Shown in pieces: positions 10,887 to 21,857 of a stretch of 64,000 bases of DNA. Location: positions 23,721,538 to 23,785,537 of the forward strand of contig CM077152.1 in the NCBI GenBank assembly GCA_039583875.1, read 5' to 3'. Position numbers and translations under genes: made by a program. How positions within the stretch are numbered: position 1 is the first letter of the stretch; each line of letters begins with the position of its first letter. The stretch is from Platanthera guangdongensis. Its lineage: Eukaryota > Streptophyta > Magnoliopsida > Asparagales > Orchidaceae. Below the pieces are notes generated by a model. That model did not search any database, had not been told where the DNA came from, and saw only the letters and a program-made list of their open reading frames with translations.

Positions 10887-11132
10887 TGTTGTTGGAGTAG
10901 TGTTTTGATATGTGCAGCAATCTTTCTGTTGTATTTATGAATGGAGTCGTTCCTATAACATTGTTGTAACAATGCTTTGCCTTGTAGCAACTTTATTCTT
11001 GCTGATTGTCCGAATGATATTGGTCTGGGTGGGTTATTGTAACAATACTTTAATGTGTTGTAATAATTTTCTTGTTGTCTTCCTGCATGAAGATTAATTT
11101 CGGGGACGAAATTATTTTAAGGGGGGAGGATT

Positions 11133-13491
11133 TGTAACACCCAAGTTTTCAGAGTCTTTGGAAGTTATCACCCGGCGGTAGCTTATCGTTGAGTGGCGAG
11201 ACGCTGAGAGCATTGAGTGGCCAGACATTGAGAGCGTTGAGTGGCTAGGCGCTGAGAGCGTTGAGTGCTAGCGCGCGGAGCTAGATAGGTACCGCTCGGC
11301 GATAGCTTCGTTTTGTCGAGCGTTGATCGAAGATCTGTTCGTCGAGCGCTTGAGGATTACCGCCCTGCGGTAGTAGCTATCGCCTGGCGATAGCCCTGTT
11401 TCGTCGAACGTCGAACGAAGTGCCCAGTTAGTCGAACGCTGAGTTTTCGAGAAAACGTCGAGTTCGCAAGAAAAATACTACAGCGCGGAATTAGTCTTAT
11501 CGTTGACGTTAGCGCAACATTATTTTCTGGTCGAGCGCTCGGGAACCTACCGCTCAGCGGTAGGTAGTTACCGCCCGGCGGTAGAGGATAGAAGCAGTTC
11601 CGTCGTTTGGCTTTCTAGCCGTCTGATTTCATTTAGCATTCGATCCTAAGGCACAAGACTCTCCTCTAGAGTGCATATAAGGGGCTGAGAACCTTATCCC
11701 TTCATCTTCTTTCTCCTTTTGAGTGAAGGCTAGGGTTTGAGGTTAGAGTGAGAGGAGGAAGAAGAGAGCTTTCTTCCGTCATTGACGGATCTTTCTTCCA
11801 CCATTGACGGAGCTTCAGACCTCCGATCGTCATTTTGAGGCTAAATCCGTGAAGAGGACGCAAAGTCGCTCGTTTTCATCCGTGCAAAGCAGGGTTTCAT
11901 GGCTATAAGGAGGAGTCGAAGGGTAACGACACTTCTCCTCTCGGTTATAAGATGAGTGGATGACATCTTTTCCTTTTCTTGATTTTATTTTAAGCACATA
12001 AGCACCAGATCTCTCAAATGAGAGGGATTTGGGTTGTCATGGTTCAAGAGGAGCCACCGAGTCGATTGTGTCCGTCCCCGGCATGATATTGCATTAGAGA
12101 TCCGCTCTGTTAGTGGATTAGGCATTGTGGGTGAAGCCGCAGTCGCGACCGTTAGTCTAACTCGGTGATGATGCATAGCAGCAAGACGTCATTTGAGAAG
12201 TTGTATGTTTACCCCCTCATTTCGCGTGAGTATGCGTATGTGGAACCAGATAAGGCTAGCTCCGTTATGATGGTAGATGGTTTCCTTAGGGCACGGTAAC
12301 GTTAATCGGAACCAGACAAGGTTAGCTCCGTTATGACGGCAGATGGTTTCCTTGGGGCACGGGGACGTTACGGTACGAACGGTGGATTTAGGCGGGAAAG
12401 GCGTGGAATTGTGATGTTCTAAGGCGTGATTTGTCTTACGGTCGGCTGGCTAGCTCGTGTCGTTGCAAAGTCATGTGTAGAGAGTGTCCCGACGAGACAA
12501 GTCCCCCTTCTGTGGAACTAACGTGAATGTCGAGCTTTGGGCAAGCCCGGACGATTCCAGCTGGGTCCCGCTGGGTCTCCTTCGGTGAACTTGATCCCGA
12601 TACTGGAGTCGGGCCTGGGTCATCGCGACGAGTGGGCACGAACAAGGTTTCTTATCGGTTTGTTTGTGTGGCGGTTTGTATGCCGTTTGGGGGGGAATTA
12701 AAGTACCCTTGTGATTGCAGTTTGTATACTGTTTGGGGAATTTATAGTACCCTTGTGTTTGCGGCTTGAACGTCGATGGGAAATTTAGAGTACCTGATGT
12801 GATGATGTGTTAGAAGCATACGCTTTAGGGTGCCTTGGGTGAAACCTGGGATTGCATTCATGATGCATTGTAGGCCCCTTTTATTATATGCTCAACATAG
12901 AAACGTGTTTGTTGTATGCGACATCCAAACTTGTTTTATAGCTTTACATGTTATTGTATTTTGCATACGAAGTGCTGACCTGCAGGGTGATGGAGTTCCC
13001 CAGAGTCCGCTAGGGACGGCCGGTAGGAGATGTGTTGGTTACACAGTTGAGGTAAGCCTTTGCTGACCCACGTTACAACCAAATTTTTACAGGGCAAGGA
13101 TCGCAAGCAGAAGCAAGCTCACCGGCCAAAAAGTTCTAAGCCACATGAAGTGATCTTTCTATTATTTGCATGTATTCTGATTGAATGTTATGCTCCATGA
13201 AATGTAATCTAGCTTGCATGCCGAGGTAGCTTAGGAGTGCATGTCCACGTTATTATTGTTTAATGATGCGTAAGTCTTGGACTTATGTTGTGTAAGGACC
13301 TAATGCCATTTTGATACTCTCCGTTTGGTAGATAACTTCTAGTCTTGATTGTTTGTTTCTGCTGTTTTTTAGTCTGAGTTTTGAGTTGTGTGTAGTTCAT
13401 ATCATATTTTAATGCTGAAGTTGTGGAATCTGTATGTTGTGGGGCCCCGACCGGACCCATATTATACGATCATTACAGAGGAGGTGCTACA
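11133..13491 (+). repeat. 3' LTR of element B, 2359 bp
   Basis: Full-length: starts TGTAACACCC after the polypurine tract and ends GTGCTACA before ATGCT. TATA-like GCATATAAGG at about 11673-11682. It carries the same TTCGTCGAACG and GTTGAGTG motifs near 11180-11440 as the 5' LTR. Open frames within it are not supported as genes. Confidence 0.92.
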
Positions 13492-13496
13492 ATGCT

Positions 13497-13787
13497 TGCC
13501 TTTACCCTGGGGTTGAGGCCCAGCTTCTTTAGCATGGAGCTGAAGAGAGTTCCCCCCTCTCCTTCGAGGAGCTGATGGAGAGGGCGGTGAAGGAAATCGA
13601 GATCGAGGCGGACAATCCGACGTTTGCTAGGAGGTTGGCCAAGTTTGTGGAGGATGATGGGAAAGAGCCAGGAGTAGGGAGGCAGAGAGAGCAGAGGGAG
13701 AAGAGGGAAGAGAGAAGGAGAGAGGAACCCCGAGGACAAGGGCAGCAACAAGGTTGTGGGCCAAGAGAGCCGAACACTTGGCGTTGA
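13497..13787 (+). pseudogene. Gag of element A, part right of element B, fused to the 3' LTR
   Basis: Continues the gag frame from 8834: LAFTLGLRPSFF, then PPSPFEELMERAVKEIE and a highly charged tail (GREREQREKREE-like, with Arg/Glu). At about 13778 coding sequence passes directly into LTR sequence (TTGGCGTTGAG). All of pol and part of gag have therefore been deleted between gag and the 3' LTR. Confidence 0.8.
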
Positions 13788-14238
13788 GTGATGCTTCTCC
13801 ACTCAACCCTCCCGCTCAACCCAGACCTGAAATTACCCAAATCTCCTTGAGTCTGCATTTAGCTCCTCAGAATAGTGAGTTTGGCTATTGGCAGACCAGC
13901 CTAGGGGCATTTCAGTAATTTTAGGGCAGCAAAAGTACACTTTTTGCAGACCAGATATTGAAAATCTTTAAATAGTCTCACGAGATACCTCAGAAGGCAG
14001 ATTTTCTCATACTCTGATTTTGCCTTCTAGAGTTTTTTGAGGTACTCCTAGCCTAGCAGTTGGTTTAGGAGGGGAAGCGCTCAGAGAGCTTCCGGGTTAG
14101 TGGAGGGACCTCCCAGCTGAGGCTTAGGGTCATTTTCCAGTTCTCTGTGGCTAGTCTTGGGTCGAGATTTGGGAGAAATAGGTGTCGGCCACACCCCAAA
14201 TTCCGAACTCTCGTTGAGGCCAGTTTTTGGCTTCAACA
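13779..14238 (+). repeat. 3' LTR of element A, 5' truncated
   Basis: Begins inside the last 44-bp hairpin unit and matches 4339-4546 plus 7874-8127. It is the uninterrupted reference that proves the hAT insertion. TATA-like TTTAAATAG at about 13969. Ends CTTCAACA at 14238. Confidence 0.9.
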
Positions 14239-14516
14239 CCCCCATGATCTTCATTTAGATGGTGGGATCATGGGGTTGTGCGCTAATTGCACCCCAATTA
14301 TTCTATAAATGGATTTGTCCCCATTAAGGTTAATTTTTCTGCTACTGGACATCTGTAGTCCTGGTTTTTGTAGGAGAGAAAACTTTGAGTAGGCCGGCTA
14401 GAGCTTTGAGTCTTAGTTTTACTAATCAGCTAGTTATGAGGGAAGGAGTTTTTCTATGTTTATGTTCATTGGTGTTTGGCGATGTGAAATTACGTGGAGA
14501 TTGTTATGAAGATTAA
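14239..14516. other. Host DNA flanking element A, no gene seen
   Basis: AT-rich single-copy-looking DNA between the element A LTR and the MITE. No reading frame or motif is supported. Confidence 0.5.
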
Positions 14517-14646
14517 GGCTCCGTTTGGGAGGACTTATATTCACCGGTCAAGCGGTTATGACCGCATGAATCAGACCTTAATTAAGGTCCGGTTCATGCG
14601 ATCGTAACCGCTTGACCGGTAAAAAGAAGTTCTCACAAACGAAGCC
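14517..14646. mobile_element. Tourist-like MITE (PIF/Harbinger type), 130 bp
   Basis: Inverted ends GGCTCCGTTTGGGAGGACTT and, read inward from the right, GGCTTCGTTTGTGAGAACTT. Flanked by TAA on both sides (14514-14516 and 14647-14649), the target size of PIF/Harbinger elements. The interior is itself nearly palindromic (AAGCGGTTATGACCGCATGAA against its complement), so the whole unit folds into one hairpin. It has no coding capacity. Confidence 0.85.
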
Positions 14647-14649
14647 TAA

Positions 14650-15948
14650 ATTAATGTTGATGTTGAAATTTCAATATAGTTAGCTGATATATAAATGTAT
14701 TGGATATGAATTGGATTTTATAAGTCGGTGGTATATGTGTTCAACTAATTTTGTCTTTGTTTAGATTAGAGTTAGTGCATGGTTTTGAGAAAAAAATGAA
14801 TGTATAATTAATTGAAGTTATGTATAATTACTTAGAGTTACAATGATGATTATGAGGGTAGATGTTATGATAAATTCATGTGTTAATACATTTTTATGTA
14901 TTCATATTTTGATTCCCGATTTATTATAAATTAAATTTGAAAACCTAAAACAGATACAAATATGATGGGGAATGAAAGAACCACCAAGATGAACTAAGAA
15001 ATGACAGAGAAGAGAAAACCAATGTGAGTAAGTATAGCTTTAAAAAAAATTCAGATATAAATTGTATAGTGTTTTTCATATAGAAATGAATTCAATATTT
15101 GTGTATGGACATGAATTGCTATAAAATTGAAAGAGGAAAAATTTCTAAAATATGTTAACACGATAACAAAAATTGGATTGGAATATAGAAATAAAGAACA
15201 TAATGATATGAGAATTTCTTGTAAATACTAATATGGAAAAATGAATAAGAATGCGTGTTTGAATGAAATATTATAGACCGTAACGTAATAAGAAAAGATA
15301 AAAGATTCTTAAAAATCTGCATATGGGAAATGTTCAGGATTATAAATCCTATGATGTAGGGAGGTGTTTATTGATAAATTGCCCACGTAGGGATGTTGCC
15401 TACGTTTGATTATCCCGAAAGAGGTGGGCCCACATTTGAAGCATACCTTGACATTTCCGAATCTATGCAATTAAATGAACGATTGAATGATATGTTTGAA
15501 AGATGTGAATCTGAATGAGAGGAATAATGGATTGAATGGTTGTGATTGAATTGAAAATTTAATTGAAAAAGAGAAACAAATAGAAAGAAAGAATACACTA
15601 AAGAACTAAATACGATAATCTGGAAAATAATTATAATATTGTATTTTTTTGTTTATTACATTTGACATTGCATTTGTACACTGCATTGAGAAATTGAAAA
15701 CTTATGCATATTGATACAAAAATTCCTTGGTTTCATATATAGTAGTTAAAAAGGTATGTTCCTCACATAGTCATATTTTTATGACTAAGTTCGTCGTCTA
15801 TTTTGTTTAAGTAGTTGAGGTGGCCCTAAATGCGCAAAGAAAGGTTAAGTAGACTGAGGAAGAATGGGATAGACTTGTAGCAGAACGATCCAAGGTAGGA
15901 GATAAGTTTTTATTATGTATTTTATTTTGTACTCACCCTTCTTGCTTC
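14650..15948. other. AT-rich DNA, possibly intronic, with one exon-like fragment
   Basis: No open frame of note. At 15814-15896 a short segment reads VALNAQRKVK, a TAG, then TEEEWDRLVAERSK and is followed by GTAGGA. It looks like coding DNA with a splice donor but carries a stop. I do not recognise the protein. Host-gene or transposase remnant are both possible. Confidence 0.3.
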
Positions 15949-15986
15949 ATCTAGAGCTCCTGTCAAGGACACTGCCACAGGCCCAC
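15949..15986. repeat. Left arm of an inverted repeat flanking copia element C
   Basis: About 37 bp (AGAGCTCCTGTCAAGGACAC...GGCCCAC) ending exactly at the element C LTR start. Its reverse complement lies at 23658-23695, about 150 bp beyond the other LTR. Confidence 0.85.
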
Positions 15987-17638
15987 TGTTGAATTTTGTG
16001 AAGTGGAAGTGGGTGACGGGACAGGCCGGGCGGCCTGGGGCGGACAGCTTTGACGGACTAGGCGGACTGGGCGGACTGTGATTTGCGGCCTGGTGGAAGG
16101 TCTAGTGAGAAGCCAGTTGTTCTTCTGGGCGGTTTGCACGGGTTGAGTGTGCGGACTATGCGGCCTGGTTTCTACGGATAGGGTGTTTGCTGATTGGCTT
16201 TGCCAAGGAGCGGCCTGAGCGGATAAAGGCTTGCGGACTGGTGCTTTGCTCAGTGGCCGCGGGTGCAAGCTTGTGCTGATAGGCGGTTTGGCTCGTGTCG
16301 CGGGTAGCTTGCGGACTGGAGTGTCTGCGGTGTGGGCTGTTGCGGACTGGGCTTAGAGCTTGGCTGAGGCCTTGTCGAGCTCTGGTGGCACAGCAGGCGA
16401 TTTGCTGTGGAGATCGATTGGCGGACTGGGTTTGGAGTCCGGGGTTGGCTGCTGTTTTGGACAGAAGTGCGAGAAGCTTGCGGACTGATGGCGGTCTGTG
16501 CTAGGGTGTTTGGCGGACGAGAATTTGAGTCCGCCATGCTCGCATTGGCCCTTGATGGTTTTGGACTTGGTCACACTTTGTGCCAAGGCCATGGTGTCCG
16601 CGGTATCCGCCAAGTCCGCTGTGACCGGGCGGACTGTTGCTATCTGCCTTTGGTCGTGGACTTGTGGCGGATTGAGGTGTGAGTCTTGCGGACTGCCTCG
16701 GGTTGGTGCGGACTGCCATTGAAGGGGGTTGCTATCTTGCAGTGGTTGGAGCTTTGCGGGCTGATGCCTTGTCCGCATAGCTTGGGCGGACTGGAGAGGG
16801 TTCGTCAATGGTTGCCTTGCTCCTGGCGGTTTCCCTTGGTATCCGGCTAAGTCCATGCGGACTCGGCGGACGGAGGTTTGCTATCGCGCGGGCTGGGTGG
16901 TGACGTTATCTCTTGGGCGGTGACCACACTCCTCACCTTGCCTATAAATAGGACCCCCCTGGCATAACCTAAGTAACTAGAGTGAACAGTAAGTTGGGTT
17001 GAGTGAAGTGTTGCGGTCTGTGTTTGTCAGTCCGCGCGGATTGTTTCAGGCTGACGGTTTGCTGTGTGCAGGTCGCGCGGATAGCTTCAAGGAGCCAGGA
17101 GTTTGGCTGTGACTTCGGTCAAGTACTTAGAAGTGTGCGGTCTCTGCGGACTCAGCAGGAGATCGCTCTGCGGCTTGTCAGTTCTGTTTCATCTTTGCCA
17201 GCTTCAATAACTTGTCCGCCGGTTCAGGCGGGTAGGGGTGTTCCTCAGTTCAGGTTCATCAGGAGGCGAATAACGGTGTGTCCGCGCGGCTTCGACGGAC
17301 TCTGTGGCTATTCGGCGGATTGCAGCGTAGCGTGGGCGATCTCAGCGGACTCGGCGACCTCGGCGACCTCGCGGTCTCGGCGGACTCCGGTGCTGTCCGC
17401 CCGACTTGTTTTTTGGTGCTTTCTGTTTACAGCTGTTATACTAGCGAAATCATGTCTCGCTATGTATGCCTCGCATTGTAAAGAAGTGAATGATTAAAAG
17501 ACCTGCTTGTGCTTCTATTGTTTGTTGGCATTTACCTCTATTCCTTGGTGTCTGCTGGTTCAACGTGCGAACTGGGTAGTTCCGAAGATATTAATTTGGC
17601 GTTTGGGCTATCTTGCTGACCACGTTGAGAAAATTTAA
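15987..17638 (+). repeat. 5' LTR of element C, rich in GCGGACT motifs
   Basis: About 1.65 kb starting TGTTGAATTTTGTG. GCGGACT or its reverse complement AGTCCGC recurs dozens of times. TATA box CTATAAATAG at 16942-16951 sets the likely transcription start near 16975. Differences from the 3' copy are scattered single-base changes and 1-base indels. Confidence 0.93.
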
Positions 17639-17773
17639 CTTGGTATCAGAGGGAGGTTTCTGAGGTTCAGTTGCGTGAGCGGAAGTCAGCCAGTGTTGTT
17701 ACTCAGTGATTGAGTGCTGATCAACATGTGTTGTTGCTCAGAGCTGCTGAAAGGTTGCCAACAGGTGTTGCAA

Positions 17774-20700
17774 TGGAAGGGAGTTTTGCAAGAGGTCTTG
17801 GCATTGAACTCTTAACGCCGACTAACTTCAAGAAGTGGAAGTCGTGCATGAAGAGTTATCTTCTTGGCGAGGAGCTGTGGGAAGTCGTCGGTGGTGACGA
17901 CAGGCAGGAAGTCACTACTGCTTTCGGTACTGCTGAGCAGGTTAGGCTCTGAAGAAGAACAAATGCTAAGGCGGAGTTCATTCTGAAGAGAGCCGTGTCT
18001 CCGAACTGTTTGATCACATCGTTGGGTGTGAGTCGGCTGCTGATATTTAGACAACCATTGATGAGTTGTTCAATAGGAAGAATGTGGCGGCTTCAGTTCC
18101 TGGAGAATGAGTTGGCCAGGGGCAACTCAGGGAGACCTTTCCATCTCCAAATACTTCTTAAAGATGAAGAGCTTGTGTGCTGAGCTGTCGGCACTGGATC
18201 CTGATAAGCCTATCTCAGAGGCAAAGATGAAAAGGCACATTATCTGCGGCTTGCGGAAGGAGTATGTGGCCTTTGTCACATCTGTTCAAGGGTGGGCTAC
18301 TCAGCCGTCGTTGCTGGAGCTGGAGAATCTGCTTGCCTCGCAGGAGAGCTTAGCAAGGCAGATGGCTGGAGTGAACCTGAATCAGGAAGGCAGCGAAGCT
18401 CTCTTCTCAGGCAAGAAGAAAGGATGGGAAGGGAAGAAGAAGAAGAAGGTGCAGGCCGCTGGTGAGAAGGAGACTTCAACTTCATATCCACTGGAGAGGA
18501 GCAATGCTCCTAAGAACTGGAAGAAGAACTTGAAGTGCTACCGGTGTCATCAGCGAGGGCACTTCAAGCGGGACTGCAAGGTCAAACTGCAGCCTGGGCA
18601 TGCTGCGGGAAAGGAGGAAGCTTGCTCGAGAAGTGAAGAAGCAGAATGGGGCGGAGCTTTCATGACGGGCACTTGTGTCCGGGCCTTGTCTGCTAAGGAC
18701 TTCAACAGCGAGTGGATCGTGGACTCCGGGTGTGGTCATCACCTCACCGGAGACAAATCGAAGTTCACCTCCATGCAGGCTTACTCAGGTAATGAAGCTA
18801 TTATCATTGCTGATAATACTGTTTATGCAGTAGAGAAAGAGGGGGTCGTGTCTTTGGGTAGTGATCAGGGGCCACTCACGTTAAGGAGTGTGTATCACGT
18901 GCCGGGCATGAAGAAAAAACTCTTCTCGATGACCAATGCGGTGGACGCTGGGTATCATGTTCTGTTTGGGCCAACAGACGTGAGGTTCCTTCGCAAACGT
19001 ATCAGCGGTGAAGGCTGATGTTGCTCATGTTGGGAGGAGGGTGAAGAACTTGTTTGTTCTTTCCACCAATGCTTATGTTGATAAGATGAGGGCCAATGAT
19101 AGCGCTGCTATCTGGCATGAGAGGCTGGGGCATGTTGGCATGCACAAGCTGAAGGCAATGGCGAGTAGAAGTTTGGTGAGGGGGTTGCCGAAGTTGTCCT
19201 CCTTTGGTGATGGGCATGTTTGTGCGGGCTGTCAATACGGTAAGGCACATCGCCTTCCGTTTGATAAATCACAAACAAGGAGCAAGAAACCATTGGAGTG
19301 TATTCATGGCGACCTGATGGGACCACGGTTACTGCCAGCCTTGGCGGAAGCAGATTTATGCTTGTCTTGGTTGATGACTACTCAAGGTATACTTGGGTGT
19401 ACTTCTTAAAGGAGAAGTCGGAAGCCTTCCGTTTGTTGTGGAGTTCAAGGAGTTGGTAGAAGGCCGGCTTGGCTTGCAGATTAAGAAGCTTAGAACTGAT
19501 AACGGGGGTGAGTTTGTCTCCTCCGAGTTTTCTAACTTCTGCAGGAAGCACGGGATCCAACGAGAGCTTACTTGTGCTCACACTCCACAACAAAATGGGG
19601 TAGCGGAGCGGAAGATCCTTCATCTGACGGAGACCTGCAAATGCTGGCTTCATGCGAAAGATATCTCAAGGTCCTTTTGGGCGGAGGGAATGTCTTGTGC
19701 TGCTTATGTTATCAACCGGATGCCACTCAGCCCTATCAACATGAAGACTCTCATTGAGCTGTTGCTGAAGGAGAAGCCGAGTGTTGGACACCTTAGGGTG
19801 TTCGGTTCAACTTGCTACGTGCATGTCCCGGATGCTTCACGGACAAAGCTGGATGCGAAGGCAAGGAAACTTGTCTTTGTTGGCTATGATGAGCGGAAGA
19901 AGGGATGGAAATGCATGGACCCTGTGACGAAGAAGTTCGTGGTGTCAAGAGACGTTGTCTTTGACGAGCTGACGTCATATGGAGGTGGCTCGGTGGAGCT
20001 AACCGGAAGTAGCAAGATTGATGAAGCACGGTGGAGGCTGCTGAATGCTTGGAAGAGGAGCTTGCTGTTTCACCAGCAGCTCCTGTTGCTTCTAACTCCG
20101 AGGCTGAGCCTTCTGGCTCAGGAAGCAGGGGGAGCACTGCTCAATGCTTGCCCCAGGTAGGAGTGGAGCCCGAAGAAGCAACAGAAGCCGTGAGCAAGGA
20201 GCCATGTCTTCAGAGATCGAAGAGGGTGGTTAAGCCACCGGCTCGGTACTGTGATGGGAATGCAGTGAGCTTTGTCTCCTGCTTCTTTGTAGGTCCTCTG
20301 GATGAGCGAGAGCCTGCAAACTTCAACGAGTCCACTGGAGTAAAGGAGTGGGATGATGCCATGAAAGAAGAGATTGATGCTCTGAAGAAGAATGAAACCT
20401 GGGACCTTGTGCCCAAGGTTGATGGCATTACTCTGGTTACTTGCAAGTGAGTGTATAAGTTGAAGAAGAAGGCTGATGGGAGCATTGATCGGTTCAAGGC
20501 TCGCCTGGTCGCTAGAGGATTCTCACAACAGTATGGAGAAGACTATGAGGAGACATTCAGTCCAGTTGCGAAGATGACTTCTGTAAGAGTGGTGATCGCC
20601 TTGGCCGCTAGCAAGGGATGGAGGTTGTGGCAACTCGATGTGAAGAATGCCTTTCTTTACGGAGAGATTGACAAGGACATCTTCATGGATCAGCCGCTTG

Positions 20701-21857
20701 GTTTTGTCTCTGAGAAGCATCCGGACTATGTCTGCAAACTCAGGAAGGCTCTCTATGGGTTGAAGCAAGCTCCTAGAGCTTGGTATGGGAAGATTGCAGA
20801 GTACTTGCAATTCTGTGGATACCTTGCTTCTAACTCGGATTCAAGCTTGTTCGTCAAGAAGAAGGGGGAGCTACGAGTCTTGGTCCTGCTGTATGTGGGT
20901 GACATGATCATCACAGGGAACTCGGAGGGGGAAGTAGCAAGGCTCAGGGCAGAGCTTGCTATACGCTTCGAGATGAAAGACTTGGGAGAGTTGCATCACT
21001 TTCTCGGTCTTGAAGTGGAGAGGAAGGAGTGCGGGGTTCTCATTAGCCAGAAAGGATATGTTGATCGCATTGTGAAGCGGTTTGGCATGGGCGAAAGGAA
21101 GAAGTGCTCTACTCCACTGGAATCTGGGCTGAAGCTTCGACGAGATGAGGGAAGGGTTCTTCATGATCCCTTGGTGTTCAGGGCTCTTGTTGGGAGCTTG
21201 ATTTACCTGACGATTACAAGGCTGGATATTGCTTATGCTGTTGGCCGAGTAAGTCGGTATATGGCTGAACCAAGGCAATCTCATCTAGTGGCAGCAAAAG
21301 GAATTCTGAAGTATGTCAAGGCTTCTTCTGACATGGGACTCCTCTATAGAAGGGACGCGGAGTTTGCGTTGCTCGGGTACACGGATGCTGACTATGGCGG
21401 TGATTCGGATGATCGAAGGTCTACTTCTGGTTATGTGTTCACTTGCGGTTCAGCTGGCATCTCGTGGTGTAGCAAGAAGCAGGACTCGGTGTCGGTTTCA
21501 ACCACAGAGGCGGAGTATAAGGCTTCGGTCTTGGCTGCTCGGGAAGCCGTTTGGTTGAGGAGACTTATAGAGGATGTTCATGAAGAAGTGCAAGGGCCTA
21601 CTTTACTCCGGGGTGACAATGAGAGTGCTCTCAAACTGGTAAACAATCCAGTGTGTCACGCCAGGACCAAGCATATAGAGATTGATCACCACTTCATCAG
21701 GGAGAAGGTGTTGGAGGGGTCTCTGCTGGTCGGGCATGTTCGGAGTGAAGATAATCTTGCTGACATCTTCACGAAGCCACTGTCGAAGGGGCCCTTTGAA
21801 CGCTTGCGCAGCTTGCTGGGCTTGGTCACCACTTATCACTTCAAGGGGGAGTGTTGA
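17774..21857 (+). pseudogene. Copia gag-pol polyprotein of element C, multiply interrupted
   Basis: Gag starts at ATG 17774 (MEGSFARGLGIELLTPTNFKK). Zinc knuckle CYRCHQRGHFKRDC lies at 18536-18577. Protease has WIVDSGCGHHLTG near 18713. Integrase has the HHCC region (HERLGH...CAGC, near 19118-19225) and DDE signposts HGDLMGP, TDNGGEF and QQNGVAERK. RT and RNase H form one open frame of 468 codons (20451-21857) with QLDVKNAFLYG, YGLKQAPRAW, TDADYGGD and ADIFTKPLS. Defects: TGA at 17950-17952, frameshift near 18060-18110, stop at 19016, frameshifts near 19330-19395 and 20020, and TGA at 20448 where Trp is expected. The RT active site reads YVGD instead of YVDD (Gly codon 20898-20900), which removes a catalytic Asp. 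It is therefore dead even apart from the stops. Confidence 0.95.

Larger units (their letters stand above)
8835..13491 (+). mobile_element. Element B: internally deleted Tekay/Del-like Ty3/gypsy element
   Basis: Bounded by 5-bp duplications ATGCT (8830-8834 and 13492-13496). Both LTRs start TGTAACA and the right one ends GTGCTACA. Between them only the last part of pol survives, followed by a 3' untranslated region with TTCGGGGACGAAAT and a polypurine tract (AAGGGGGGAGGA, 11119-11130), a layout typical of Tekay/Del chromoviruses. Almost all of gag, protease, RT and integrase is missing, as is the right end of the 5' LTR. Confidence 0.93.

Noticed and set aside
13575..13787. Charged Arg/Glu-rich frame as an independent small gene
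   Set aside because: It is the continuation of element A gag once element B is removed.
16353..16856. Minus-strand 167-codon open frame, found identically at 22217-22720
   Set aside because: It lies wholly inside the LTRs of copia C, antisense, with no domain. The duplication simply reflects the LTR pair.
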